NCBI RefSeq assembly: GCF_031656915.1
Contig: NZ_CP134227.1
Coordinates: 1,240,001 to 1,304,000, forward strand
Origin: Nocardioides marmorisolisilvae
GTDB lineage: Bacteria > Actinomycetota > Actinomycetes > Propionibacteriales > Nocardioidaceae
Length of the DNA stretch: 64,000 nt
Direction: 5' to 3'
A model generated the notes under the pieces. The model had not been told where the DNA came from, did no database searches, and saw only the letters and a program-made list of their open reading frames with translations. Each line of letters opens with the position of its first letter. The stretch's first letter is position 1. Shown here one piece after another: positions 46,354 through 55,213 of this stretch. Both the position numbers and the translations under genes were made by a program.

Positions 46354-46920
46354 ATGGTGCATGCTCGATCGTGGCGGTTCGCACCGGCACTGCTCTGCGG
46401 ACTGGTGTGCGCGCTGACCCTTGCCGGCTGTGGCAACGAGCCCGCGACGTCGCACTCCCCCTCGGCGACCCCTTCGGGCAGCGCGTCCGCCCGTCCCTCC
46501 CCGGCGATCCCGCCGATGCCCTCGGCCGCGAAGGCGCACAGCAAGGCGGGTGCGGTCGCCTTCGTGAGGTATTACGTCACCGCGTTCAACCATGCCCAGG
46601 CGACCGGAGACGTGCGCCCGTTGCGGGAACTCGGTGCGAAGGGATGCATCTCCTGTCGCAGCATCCTCACGACGGTGAGGGAGATCTACTCCGCTGGCGG
46701 CCACATCGAGGGCGGTCGATGGCGCATGGTCTCCCACGAGGCCCACCGCGCTCCGAACAATCAGTGGACGGTCGACGTTGGTGGTCGCTTCGCACCATCA
46801 CGAACCTATTCGTCCGACGGCGCCGGCCCGGCACGCGCCAAGGGCGGAGGCGCCGTCGCAACCTTCTTCGTGAAGTACACCGGTGGATGGAAGGTTCTGC
46901 GGTGGACACGCGCCGACTAG
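46354..46920 (+). CDS. DUF6318-like lipoprotein
   Basis: The 188-residue protein has a lipoprotein signal (helix around LCGLVCALTLAGC; lipobox LAGC with Cys at about residue 28), a Ser/Pro/Thr-rich linker (about 33-60) and a globular domain with NTF2-like look (FVRYYVTAFNHAQATGD, CISCRSI, GGWKVLRW). The DUF6318 label is from the recognisable pattern and neighbourhood. It is exported and tethered to the membrane. The following secreted-protein gene overlaps its 3' end. Confidence 0.75.
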   Translation: MVHARSWRFAPALLCGLVCALTLAGCGNEPATSHSPSATPSGSASARPSPAIPPMPSAAKAHSKAGAVAFVRYYVTAFNHAQATGDVRPLRELGAKGCISCRSILTTVREIYSAGGHIEGGRWRMVSHEAHRAPNNQWTVDVGGRFAPSRTYSSDGAGPARAKGGGAVATFFVKYTGGWKVLRWTRAD

Positions 46921-47753
46921 GTCCGCTGCTGGCATTCGTCCTCATCACGTGGCTGATCGTCATTCCACAAGGCCAGGCGCAGGCCTCTGGATGCCACAGC
47001 GGGGCGGGCGCTGCGGCGGACACCAACGGGCTGTACGCACACGCAGAGTCCGGATCGTGCGCTGCTGCCACTCCTTCGGGCGGCGAAGCCACGCAGCCGC
47101 CTGGTCAGCCGCAGCCGGTTGAGGTCTGGGTGTGGCGACCAATCTGCGAGAAGCACATCTCTGGCCTGCCCGGCGGGCAAGGACTCTGCACCGTGGGTGA
47201 CAAGTGCCGTGACGACGAGCAGTTGATGCGGCACTGGCGGATCAAGCCGCCGCCGCACCTCGCGGGCACCATCACCTGCATGCCCGCCGCGGTGGCCAAC
47301 AAGCCCCAGATCACCCCCGGCCTGGTCGCCCGAGCCTTCCAACGCATCCCACTGCCCCACCCGAGAGCACTGGTACAACCCAGCAACACCACCCTGGTCA
47401 ACCTCGAGACCATCTTCTCCACCCAGGCGACCCCGTTCACCCGTACGGTCACCCTGCTCGGACAACACGTACAGCTGGCGATCCGGCCGACCACCTTCAC
47501 CTGGACCCACGGCGACGGCACCACCGCCACCACCACCACACCCGGCGCGCCCTACCCCGCCAAGACCATCACCTACCGCTACCCCACCACCGCCCACCAC
47601 CTCGACATCCACGTCACCATCACCTGGGCCGCCCACTACCGCGTCAACAACGGACCCACCCGACCGGTCCCCACCACCGTCACCACCACCGGACCCACCA
47701 CCACCCTCGACGTCGTCGAGGCCACCCCAGCACTCTCCGGCACCGGACACTAG
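46902..47753 (+). CDS. Secreted Thr-rich protein of unknown function (PKD-like)
   Basis: The roughly 283-residue protein has a signal peptide (LLAFVLITWLIVIPQGQAQA), a Cys-containing middle (RPICEKHISGLPGGQGLC, KCRDDEQLM) and a beta-rich, Thr-rich C-terminal half resembling a PKD/Ig-like domain (TFTWTHGDGTTATTTTPG). Codon use in the last 250 bases is almost all CAC and ACC. Start GTG 46902 follows an AAGG site; ATG 46887 is also possible. It overlaps the lipoprotein gene, so the pair is likely co-expressed. The stop overlaps the convergent glutaredoxin stop. Confidence 0.7.
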   Translation: MDTRRLGPLLAFVLITWLIVIPQGQAQASGCHSGAGAAADTNGLYAHAESGSCAAATPSGGEATQPPGQPQPVEVWVWRPICEKHISGLPGGQGLCTVGDKCRDDEQLMRHWRIKPPPHLAGTITCMPAAVANKPQITPGLVARAFQRIPLPHPRALVQPSNTTLVNLETIFSTQATPFTRTVTLLGQHVQLAIRPTTFTWTHGDGTTATTTTPGAPYPAKTITYRYPTTAHHLDIHVTITWAAHYRVNNGPTRPVPTTVTTTGPTTTLDVVEATPALSGTGH

Positions 47754-48202
47754 GTCCTGGGCGACGGCCTCAACGTCGAACGCACCCAGGTCGGCGACGG
47801 GTTCGTCCTCACGACGTCGCCGACGAACACGGTGGGCACCGTCTCGTTTCCGCCGTTGACGCCCCGCACCCGCTCCGACGCCGCCGGGTCGCGCGAGACG
47901 TCCACCCAGACCGCGGCGTTCCCACGCAGGCCGAGAGCCAGCCGCAGCCGGACGCAGTAGCTGCATCCAGGTCGCCAGTAGATCAACGTTCGAGCGTGCC
48001 CGAGCTCGCGCGCCTCACGATCGGTCCGCGACCGGGGGAAGATCAGTGGGGACGTCGTGACGGCCAGCGCCAGCAGCACGATCAGGACGACGACCGAGAC
48101 CACACCTCTCGGTTCCGCGGTGAACAGCGCGAGCGCCAGGACGGCCAGCGCCACGGACGGCAGCCACTGCGCGGCCAGGCGATTGCGGGCCGGACTGCTC
48201 AT
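47750..48202 (-). CDS. Membrane-anchored glutaredoxin-like protein
   Basis: The 150-residue protein has two N-terminal hydrophobic helices (about residues 12-30 and 33-52) followed by a glutaredoxin domain with redox motif CSYC (about 81-84) and cis-Pro region VPTVFVGD (about 122). The relation to mycoredoxin-type proteins is likely. It would reduce disulfides near the membrane. The stop codon overlaps that of the convergent secreted protein in a CTAG. A GNAT gene begins 26 bases upstream. Confidence 0.85.
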   Translation of the reverse strand: MSSPARNRLAAQWLPSVALAVLALALFTAEPRGVVSVVVLIVLLALAVTTSPLIFPRSRTDREARELGHARTLIYWRPGCSYCVRLRLALGLRGNAAVWVDVSRDPAASERVRGVNGGNETVPTVFVGDVVRTNPSPTWVRSTLRPSPRT

Positions 48203-48227
48203 GTCGCCACGGTACGGCGTGGCGGCG

Positions 48228-48761
48228 TCATGCCGTCGGCACCCAGAAGCGGAGCTTGCCGGACCGCTCGTCCTCCAGCCGGCCTCCGCACGCCTCGATC
48301 ACGCGGCGCGAGGCGACGTTGGTGGTGTCGCAGGTGATCAGGGCAGGATCGATTCCCAGCGCATGGGCCCGGGGCAGCGCGGCCCGCAGCATCGCGGTGG
48401 CGTGCCCCTCGCGTCGGCGGCTGCGCCGGATGTCGTACCCGATATGGCCGCCGAGGGCCCGCAGGAAGTCGTTGAGCCGGTGCCGCACCGCGATCCGACC
48501 GAGGTACTCCTCGCCCTCGACCCACCACAGATTCGTGCTCGGCACCCGGTCGGCAGGCCTCGGGGTGTCCGCGAGCCCGTCGGCGATCTCGAAGGCGACG
48601 TACTCGGCAAAGCCCTCCGCGGTGTGCCACTGCTCGCCGAACGCCCCCAACCGGTGGCCGACCATCGAGTTGTCGCCGCGGCGCCCCTCAGCGATGAACT
48701 CGTCCATCGCCTCGAGGAACGACCGTTGGTAGCGCACATCGGGGGTCACCAGCTCTGCCAT
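48228..48761 (-). CDS. GNAT-family N-acetyltransferase
   Basis: The 177-residue protein has a GNAT fold with acetyl-CoA motif A seen as IGYDIRRSRRREGHATAMLRAALP (about residues 100-122 in pieces) and a C-terminal CDTTNVASRRVIEACGG motif typical of RimJ/aminoglycoside-type members. The acceptor substrate is unknown. Start ATG 48761 (MAELVTP) is chosen over the extended frame to 48788. It is divergent from the phosphotransferase gene. Confidence 0.87.
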   Translation of the reverse strand: MAELVTPDVRYQRSFLEAMDEFIAEGRRGDNSMVGHRLGAFGEQWHTAEGFAEYVAFEIADGLADTPRPADRVPSTNLWWVEGEEYLGRIAVRHRLNDFLRALGGHIGYDIRRSRRREGHATAMLRAALPRAHALGIDPALITCDTTNVASRRVIEACGGRLEDERSGKLRFWVPTA

Positions 48762-48846
48762 GCCTCCCATCCTGCCCAGGACGTCCACCGCTTTCGTCGA
48801 GGACGTCGGACGGCGTCACGACGCTGAGTGCGGAAGGATCGTCGAC

Positions 48847-49794
48847 GTGCCGCAGTCATCCGACGCCGTCAGCCCCCTCCCGCACGGTCACACCGCCCGC
48901 CGGCTGGTCTGGGAGTTCCTGCCTCCGCCGATCCGGGCGATGGTCGAGGAACATCTGGGCAGCCCTGTGGTGCGCGCCGAGTCCCGGGACTCGGGCTTCA
49001 CGCCGGGCTTCGCCTCCGTGGTGACCGGCGCCGACGGCAGCACCCAGTTCGTCAAGGCGGCCAGCCGCAAGGCCCAGGCGCCGTTCGCAGCGTCGTACGC
49101 CGAGGAGGCCCGCGCGCTCCTACTGCTGGGAGACACGATCCCGGCGCCGCGCCTGCTCTGGTTCCACGACGGCGACTGGGTGGTACTCGGCTTCGAGACG
49201 TTCGCCGGCCGCCAGCCACGCCGCCCATGGGTGTCACGCGAGCTCGACCGGGCACTCGACCTGGCTGAGCACATCGCGCGAGTGCTCGACCCGGTCCCCG
49301 AACAGCTCGTGCTGGAGCCGCTGGTCAAGGGCATTCCCGAGCTGGTCACCGGTTGGGCGTCGGTCGCCGCCCAGCATCCGGACTTTCCGCATCTGGACGA
49401 GCTGGCCATGCTGGCCGCGTCGTTCGCCGACCTCTCCGATCGGGCGTTCTGCCACGCAGACCTGCGCGACGACAACGTCCTGCTCGGCCCCCACGGCGAC
49501 GCCGCCTGCGACTGGAACTGGCCGGCCCTCGGACCCGCGTGGCTCGACACCGTGGACCTGCTGGTCGGGGCCCGCGGCGACGGGCTGGACGTCGAGCGCC
49601 ACCTGGCCACCCGTCCGCTGACCCGCGACGTCGACCCTGCGCACATCGACGGCTGGCTGGCCGCGCTGTGCGGCTCCATGATGGTCTCTCGGGAGCGACC
49701 GGTGCCGAACTCCTCGCCGTACCTGCGTGCGCACGCCGCCTGGTACGCCGACACCCTGTGGGACTGGCTCGTCGAGCGGCGCGGCTGGCAGTGA
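48847..49794 (+). CDS. Phosphotransferase (APH) family protein
   Basis: The 315-residue protein has the APH kinase-like pattern: catalytic FCHADLRDDNVLL (about residues 203-215) and metal Asp in AACDWNWPALG (about 221). The N-lobe ATP-binding Lys is in TQFVKAASR (about 63). The substrate is unknown; this is not evidence of drug resistance. Start GTG 48847 follows a GGAAGGA site. It lies before rpsT on the same strand. Confidence 0.85.
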   Translation: MPQSSDAVSPLPHGHTARRLVWEFLPPPIRAMVEEHLGSPVVRAESRDSGFTPGFASVVTGADGSTQFVKAASRKAQAPFAASYAEEARALLLLGDTIPAPRLLWFHDGDWVVLGFETFAGRQPRRPWVSRELDRALDLAEHIARVLDPVPEQLVLEPLVKGIPELVTGWASVAAQHPDFPHLDELAMLAASFADLSDRAFCHADLRDDNVLLGPHGDAACDWNWPALGPAWLDTVDLLVGARGDGLDVERHLATRPLTRDVDPAHIDGWLAALCGSMMVSRERPVPNSSPYLRAHAAWYADTLWDWLVERRGWQ

Positions 49795-49832
49795 CCTTGC
49801 ATGGCGAGACGGCGGGGACCATGGCGCGCGAT

Positions 49833-49860
49833 TTGGGCGTCGACCGGACCCGCTGATATC
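49833..49860 (+). promoter_or_regulatory. Candidate rpsT promoter
   Basis: TTGGGC (49833-49838) and GATATC (49855-49860) are separated by 16 bases, about 80 bases before the rpsT start. Weak evidence from sequence alone. Confidence 0.3.
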
Positions 49861-49941
49861 GTTTCCCTTCGTGTCTGGACTCCGTCCGGACCCCCAACGC
49901 TTGAAGTCCAGCACCACCCGAATCCAGCAGAAGGCGCACCC

Positions 49942-50202
49942 GTGGCGAACATCAAGTCCCAGATCAAGCGCAACCGGCAGAACGAGGCTGCGCACGAGCG
50001 CAACAAGTCCGTGAAGTCGGGCCTCAAGACCGGCGTCCGCAAGTTCCACGAGGCCGTTGCGACCGGCAGCGCCGACGAGGCCCGCACCCTGGCCGCCGCC
50101 GTCGCCCGCCAGTTGGACAAGGCCGCCTCGAAGGGCGTCATCCACAAGAACCAGGCCGCCAACCGCAAGTCGGCGATCGCGAAGAAGGCCGCCTCGCTCT
50201 GA
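49942..50202 (+). CDS. rpsT: 30S ribosomal protein S20
   Basis: The 86-residue basic protein binds 16S rRNA early in 30S assembly. N-terminal [17 protein letters not shown] and the Lys/Arg/Ala-rich helices are typical. Start GTG 49942 follows an AGAAGG site by a few bases. A strong hairpin terminator follows. It lies opposite holA, a common neighbour in actinobacteria. Confidence 0.97.
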   Translation: MANIKSQIKRNRQNEAAHERNKSVKSGLKTGVRKFHEAVATGSADEARTLAAAVARQLDKAASKGVIHKNQAANRKSAIAKKAASL

Positions 50203-50221
50203 GGTGACCCACCCGCTTCGA

Positions 50222-50259
50222 ACGAGGGGCGCCGGGCCGACTGGTCCGGCGCCCCTCGT
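50222..50259 (+). terminator. rpsT terminator hairpin
   Basis: Perfect 14-bp inverted repeat (50222-50235 and 50246-50259) with a 10-nt loop, 19 bases after the rpsT stop. It may serve both strands, since the next gene ends convergently at 50269. Confidence 0.75.
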
Positions 50260-50268
50260 CATGCTCGG

Positions 50269-50790
50269 CTACTTCTGGTAGCTCTCCGTGACGGGAGCGC
50301 CGTTGCTGCCCATCACCGAGCTGAGACCACCCACTGCGACGTTCAGCGCGGTCAGGGTGGACAGGTCTCCGTGCCGGAGCCGGGAGCTCAGGTCGTCGAC
50401 GAGCCCTGACACCTTCTGCATCGGCGTGTAGAGAGCCTTGCACAGGGTCGGGCTGGCCTTGACGTTGTCCAGCGCGTTCTTCATCTCGTGGCTGATGAAC
50501 GCCGCAGTGGCCACCGCCTTCGCGATGGCGAAGAACCGATGGTGCGCTCCCTTCTTGAAGCTGCCCGCCCGGTAGGGCTTCCAGATCCAGTGGTGGAACG
50601 ATCCTGCGATCAGGCCGACGTCGGCCGCGAAACGGGTCTTGGCGAACGACTTCGTCGCCGCCGTCGGACAGGCCTGTGCCGCCGACATTGTGGATTGGCC
50701 GCTCGCGGTGGTGTCGTTCGAGCTGCCACATCCGGTGAGCCCGAGCGTCACGACCACCGCGAGCGCCATGGCTGTTGCCATCCGCCGCAT
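50269..50790 (-). CDS. Hypothetical lipoprotein
   Basis: A 173-residue exported protein with a lipobox (VVVTLGLTGCGSS, Cys at about residue 20) and a soluble helical domain containing FHHWIWKPYRAGSF (about 70) and HHRFFAIAKAVATAAFISHEMKNAL in parts. ATG 50790 is preceded by a strong AAGGAG site. I do not recognise the family. It may be localised to the membrane surface; the function is unknown. It lies between rpsT (convergent) and holA. Confidence 0.75.
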   Translation of the reverse strand: MRRMATAMALAVVVTLGLTGCGSSNDTTASGQSTMSAAQACPTAATKSFAKTRFAADVGLIAGSFHHWIWKPYRAGSFKKGAHHRFFAIAKAVATAAFISHEMKNALDNVKASPTLCKALYTPMQKVSGLVDDLSSRLRHGDLSTLTALNVAVGGLSSVMGSNGAPVTESYQK

Positions 50791-50869
50791 CTGGTTCTCC
50801 TTGTCTGAAGGAACATCTCCACAGCCGTGCTGACCTCCCTGGTCATGCATCGGCGAGGACCAGTCTGGA

Positions 50870-51859
50870 TCAGCGGGTCGGAGCAGAGCGCGACGCCACG
50901 ACGTCGAGCACCATCTTCTCCAGCGCGTACGACGGGTCGCTGGCCTGTCCCTTGATGTCGGCATCGGCCCGCGCGACCACCCGGATGGCCCGCGCGAGGC
51001 CATCCCCGTGCCAGCCCCGGGCCTGCTGCCGGAGATCTCGCAGCTTCCAGGGCGGGACGCCGACGACCTGGGCCAGGTCGGCGTCGCGGATGCCCCGGCG
51101 CGCCGAGGAAAGCCGAGCCAGACCACGCAGCGATCCGGCAAGCGCACTGGTGACCAGGACGGGTGCCGTCCCCGTGTCGAGCGCCCAGCGCAGCTCCTCC
51201 AGGGCACGGGCGGCCTGGCCCGCCATCGCCGCGTCGGCGATCGAGAACGACTTGGCCTCCGCCCTTCCCGCGAAGTACTTCTTGACCATCGACAGGCTCA
51301 ACGGCTGGCCGTTGAAGTCCGCCGCGAGCTGGCTCGCCGCCGACGCCAGCGCCCGGGTGTCCTGCCCGATGGCGCGGACGAGGTGCTCGGCGGCGTCCTC
51401 GTCGATGCGCACCCGGTGGTTGCGCAGCTCGTTGACCACGAAGCCCTGGAACTCACGCCCCTTCAGCGGGGCGGTCTTCACCTCGGTCACCGAACCTGCC
51501 TTGCGCAGCTTGGTGAGCAGCCCCGACCCCTTCTGCCCGCCGGAGTGGACCAGCACCAGCGCGACGTCGTCCGCCGGAGCGTCCACATAGGCGAGCATCC
51601 CGGTCACGGACTCCTCAGGCAGATCCTCGAGTCGGCCTACCACGACACACCGGGTGCTGGAGAACAGTGAGGGCGCGGCCAGCTCGCCCAGGGTCGCCAT
51701 GGTCAGCTGGTCGGCGGTGGTCTCGCCGAGCTCGGCCTCGGCGTCGTGCCGACGGACCGCGTCCCGCACCTGACCGACCGCGCGTTCCGCGAGGAACTCC
51801 TCGGGTCCGGTGACCAGGATGACCCGGCCGAGCACGTCTGCGGGCTGCGGAGATGCCAT
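50870..51859 (-). CDS. holA: DNA polymerase III subunit delta
   Basis: The 329-residue clamp-loader subunit opens the beta clamp. The HolA pattern is visible: VILVTGPEEFLAERAV (about residues 12-27), LVLVHSGGQKG (about 100-110), then LRNHRVRIDEDAAEHLVRAIGQD and a C-terminal helical collar domain (about 210-325, VGVPPWKLRDLRQQARGW in parts). It follows comEC in the same direction, the usual order in many Gram-positives. Confidence 0.95.
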   Translation of the reverse strand: MASPQPADVLGRVILVTGPEEFLAERAVGQVRDAVRRHDAEAELGETTADQLTMATLGELAAPSLFSSTRCVVVGRLEDLPEESVTGMLAYVDAPADDVALVLVHSGGQKGSGLLTKLRKAGSVTEVKTAPLKGREFQGFVVNELRNHRVRIDEDAAEHLVRAIGQDTRALASAASQLAADFNGQPLSLSMVKKYFAGRAEAKSFSIADAAMAGQAARALEELRWALDTGTAPVLVTSALAGSLRGLARLSSARRGIRDADLAQVVGVPPWKLRDLRQQARGWHGDGLARAIRVVARADADIKGQASDPSYALEKMVLDVVASRSAPTR

Positions 51860-51916
51860 GCGCGAAGCCTCTCACGGCCCGGGGACAGCACCCGGGGGGC
51901 GTGCTGCGCCGGCCGT

Positions 51917-54235
51917 TCATCGGTGTCCGACCACCCGGAGGCCGTGGTCGACGACGACGGCGACGGAGCCGTCCAGGTCGGTGCGGTAGGCCCGGATGTG
52001 CGCGCTGCGCAGCAGCTTGAGTGTCGACGGCGCCGGGTGTCCGTAGTCGTTGTCCGCGCCCACCGAGATCAACCCGACCGCGGCACCGAGCGAGCGCACC
52101 AGCCCCGGGTCCTGCTTCGCACTGCCGTGGTGGGCCACCTTCAGCACGTCGGCGCGCAGCGCTGGGAACAGCGCGTGCAGCCGCTCCTGCGAGCCGGTCT
52201 CCTCATCCCCCATCATCAGCAGCCGGATCCCCCGGGTCTGCACGTAGAGCACGACGCTGTCGTCGTTCGGTGGCGAGTCCGATCCGGCCGGTGCCGCCTC
52301 GCTCGGTGCCAGCACCTGCCAGCGCAGCACGCCCAGACTCCGGACCTCGCCGTACTGCGCCGTCACCACCGGCACATGGTCACGGGCCGCCAGCCCGCGC
52401 ACCATCTGGGCGCCCGCCTCCGGCACGGCGTACGGCGAGACCTCGATGGCGCCCACCTGCCGCCCGTCGAGCACGCCGGACAGTCCGCCCACGTGGTCGG
52501 CGTGGAAGTGGGTCAGCAACACGAGAGGGATCCGGCGCACCCCGAGCCCGTCCAGACAGTGGTCCATTAGCTCAGCCGTAGGCCCGGTGTCCACCACGAC
52601 GGCCTCGTCGACGGAGGCGCGCAGCACGAGTCCGTCCCCCTGGCCGACGTCACACGCGACCAGCACCCATCCGCGTGGCGGCCACCCCGGCGTCGGCAGC
52701 GGCACCAGCACGGCGACCACCAGCACCGCGCACAGTCCGAGGGTGGTGGCCCGCCGTGCCAGCGCCGTGCCCAGCAGCAGCGCTACCGCTCCACACAGCA
52801 CCACCAGCACGGTCAGGCCGACCGGCCCGGTAGAGACCTCTCCTGCCGCCACCGGCAGCGCTGCGGCGTGCTTGGCAACGCCGATGATCCAGGCGCCGCA
52901 CCAGGCGGCCGGCAGGGCGACCAGCGCCCCGAGCGCCTGGGCCACGAGGGCGATGACGCCGCCGGTCAGACCGAGCACGGTGGCCGGGCCGACGACCGGC
53001 GCGACGGCCATGTTCGCGCCGACCGCGACCAGGCTCACCTGGCCGGAGAGCGCAGCGATGAGCGGCGTACAGGCGAGCTGCGCCGCCGTGGGTACGGCGA
53101 TCGCCTCGGCCAGCCAGCGCGGCATCCACCGACACAGGGAGTCGCGCCATCCCGGGGCCAGGAACAGGATGCCTGCGGTGGCGAGGGCCGAGAGCGCGAA
53201 GCCGGCCGAGATCGCCAGGCCAGGGTCGAAGAGCATCAGCAGCAGGACGCAGGCGCCCCAGGCACGTGTCCCGCGGGCCCGAGCCCCCGAGCCCATGCCG
53301 ACCAGCGCCACCGAGCCCATCGCGGCGGCACGGAGCACGCTCGGCTCGGTGCGCGCGAGGAGCACGAATCCGGCGATGCCCAGGAAGCCCACCGCCGTCA
53401 AGCCTCGGGCGCGCACGCCCAGCCCACGGGCGATCACGAGCAGGAAGCCCACGACCAACGTCAGGTTCGTCCCGGACACCGCCAGCAGATGGGTCAGGCC
53501 GGTGGCCCGGAAGTCGTCCTGCAGCGCGGTGGACATCGCGGTGTCGTCGCCGTCCACGAGCGCGGGGATCAGCCCGCGAACCTCGCTCGAGCGTCCGGCG
53601 ACGGCCGCGTGTACCCCCGCTCGCACGGAGGCCGCGGCCCGCAGGAGTACGCCCGGCCTGGTCAGCACGTTCGGCGGGCCGCGTGCAGTCAACAGCCCGG
53701 TGAGTCCGTCGTCGTCGGAGGGGCTGAGCCGCCCGGCGACCTCCAGCCGCTCGCCGAACTCGACCTGGCGCCACGCGTCGGCGCCGGGCCCGTGTCCGCT
53801 CGGACCGAACACCAGAACCGGCGCATGCACCCGGTAGGTCGCACCTCGCCCCGTGACCCTCTCGACCGAGGCCCGAACCATCACCCGACTCCCGAACCGG
53901 CCCTGGATCGTGCGCGGGTCCGAGGTCACCGCCAGCGCCGCATGGACCGTGGCCCGCTGCGCGGACAGTGCCGCGACCGGGGAGTCACGCACCGCAGCCC
54001 CCCGCAACAGCACGACACCGACGACCGCGGCCGCCAGCACCAGCCAGCCGCAGCGCGCTCGCACGGACGAGCTCCTGATCGCCTGCCAGGCCCACCACCC
54101 GAAGCCGACGGTGCCCATGGCGGCGAGCACCGGCGCCGGCACCAGGCGGGCCGCCAGCGCTGCACTCCAGGCCACCACGGCCAGCGTCGGCAACCGCAGG
54201 TCGGGCGCATCGACGGCCTCGACATCCGGCGTCAC
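51917..54235 (-). CDS. comEC: ComEC/Rec2 DNA-uptake channel
   Basis: The 772-residue membrane protein has an N-terminal OB-like domain (about residues 60-165), the Competence multi-helix domain (about 200-480) and a C-terminal metallo-beta-lactamase domain with LLTHFHADHVGG (about 553-564). It is the predicted inner-membrane channel for single-stranded DNA in transformation. Start GTG 54235 overlaps the comEA stop by GTGA. Several other competence genes are not in this window, so DNA uptake cannot be claimed. It precedes holA. Confidence 0.92.
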   Translation of the reverse strand: MTPDVEAVDAPDLRLPTLAVVAWSAALAARLVPAPVLAAMGTVGFGWWAWQAIRSSSVRARCGWLVLAAAVVGVVLLRGAAVRDSPVAALSAQRATVHAALAVTSDPRTIQGRFGSRVMVRASVERVTGRGATYRVHAPVLVFGPSGHGPGADAWRQVEFGERLEVAGRLSPSDDDGLTGLLTARGPPNVLTRPGVLLRAAASVRAGVHAAVAGRSSEVRGLIPALVDGDDTAMSTALQDDFRATGLTHLLAVSGTNLTLVVGFLLVIARGLGVRARGLTAVGFLGIAGFVLLARTEPSVLRAAAMGSVALVGMGSGARARGTRAWGACVLLLMLFDPGLAISAGFALSALATAGILFLAPGWRDSLCRWMPRWLAEAIAVPTAAQLACTPLIAALSGQVSLVAVGANMAVAPVVGPATVLGLTGGVIALVAQALGALVALPAAWCGAWIIGVAKHAAALPVAAGEVSTGPVGLTVLVVLCGAVALLLGTALARRATTLGLCAVLVVAVLVPLPTPGWPPRGWVLVACDVGQGDGLVLRASVDEAVVVDTGPTAELMDHCLDGLGVRRIPLVLLTHFHADHVGGLSGVLDGRQVGAIEVSPYAVPEAGAQMVRGLAARDHVPVVTAQYGEVRSLGVLRWQVLAPSEAAPAGSDSPPNDDSVVLYVQTRGIRLLMMGDEETGSQERLHALFPALRADVLKVAHHGSAKQDPGLVRSLGAAVGLISVGADNDYGHPAPSTLKLLRSAHIRAYRTDLDGSVAVVVDHGLRVVGHR

Positions 54236-55119
54236 AGCGTGAGGTGCGGGGCCAGCTCGGCCAACGTCTTCGGGCCGATGCCGTCCACCTCGAGCAGCTC
54301 GTCCAGCGAGGAGAACGAGCCATGTGCGGTGCGCCACGCGAGGATCTTCTGCGCGGTGACCGGACCGACCCCGGAGAGCGACTCCAGCTGCTCCTCGGTG
54401 GCGGTGTTGAGGTTGACCAGCGACCCGGTCGCCGGCTGGGTCGCTGCAGCAGAGGCCGCCATCCCCGTGGCCGCCGAAGCACCGCGCCGGCCGATCACGA
54501 TCTGCTCACCGTCGGCAAGCACGCGGGCGAGGTTCACCGAGTCGAGGTCCGCATGCGGACGTGCGCCGCCGGCCTCGTGCAGCGCGTCGATCACCCGGGC
54601 ACCGGCCGGAAGGGTCACCACGCCCGGGCGACGGACCCGACCGGACACGTCCACCGTGACCTCCGCCGAGGACGACGGGCTGATCGCCGCTCCGGCACCG
54701 ATCGACGCTGTCGGGCCTCCCGGCGGTGCGGCCGGCTCGGTGAGCAGTCCGGTCGGCGCGGTGGCCCGCGACAGCGCCACCGGGTCACCGCCGCTCCCCG
54801 AGCGGAGCACGAGGACCGCCGCGGCGACCAGGCCCAGCGCGGCCAGCAACACCACGAGAGCCGCCTCGCGACCGCCGATCCGGACCCGGCCACGAAGGGT
54901 GGTGGGCAACCGGTCCTCGAGCCAGGTCGCCAGCTCGCCGGCAGGGGTCGACCCTATGCGCAGGTGCCGTCCCGCCGGCGCGACGGTGACCGGCGCAGGC
55001 GGCTCGTCCTCGGTCGCAACGGGGCGCGGCGTGAGGCCGGCGTCGGTCAGGTCGTGGCGGAGGGCCTCAAGCCTGCGGCGCGCCACTTCCGCGACGACTC
55101 CTGCTGGTTCCTTGCGCAC
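54232..55119 (-). CDS. comEA: ComEA helix-hairpin-helix DNA-binding protein
   Basis: The 295-residue protein has a cytoplasmic N-terminal region, one membrane helix (ALVVLLAALGLVAAAVLVL, about residues 88-106), a SLBB domain (about 155-205, ending DGEQIVIGRRG) and C-terminal HhH repeats (VNLNTATEEQLESLSGVGP and LLEVDGIGPKTLAELAPHL, about 230-295). It would hold incoming DNA at the cell surface for ComEC. The long cytoplasmic N-terminus is typical of actinobacterial forms. Start GTG 55119. Confidence 0.93.
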   Translation of the reverse strand: MRKEPAGVVAEVARRRLEALRHDLTDAGLTPRPVATEDEPPAPVTVAPAGRHLRIGSTPAGELATWLEDRLPTTLRGRVRIGGREAALVVLLAALGLVAAAVLVLRSGSGGDPVALSRATAPTGLLTEPAAPPGGPTASIGAGAAISPSSSAEVTVDVSGRVRRPGVVTLPAGARVIDALHEAGGARPHADLDSVNLARVLADGEQIVIGRRGASAATGMAASAAATQPATGSLVNLNTATEEQLESLSGVGPVTAQKILAWRTAHGSFSSLDELLEVDGIGPKTLAELAPHLTL

Positions 55120-55213
55120 GCCCCGACGCTAGGAACCGACCCGGTCGGCGTCGAGACGCCGTGGCGGCGCTGTGGACAACGGGGCAGAGCGCCCCACTGT
55201 GGATGCCAGACGG

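Noticed and set aside
38437-49794. Two APH-family kinases as antibiotic-resistance genes
   Set aside because: The family is broad and chromosomal members often have other substrates; no mobile context or close resemblance to a known resistance enzyme can be shown.
54232-54337. Extended comEC start at 54337
   Set aside because: It would overlap the comEA HhH coding region by over 100 bases; GTG 54235 with a GTGA overlap is better supported.
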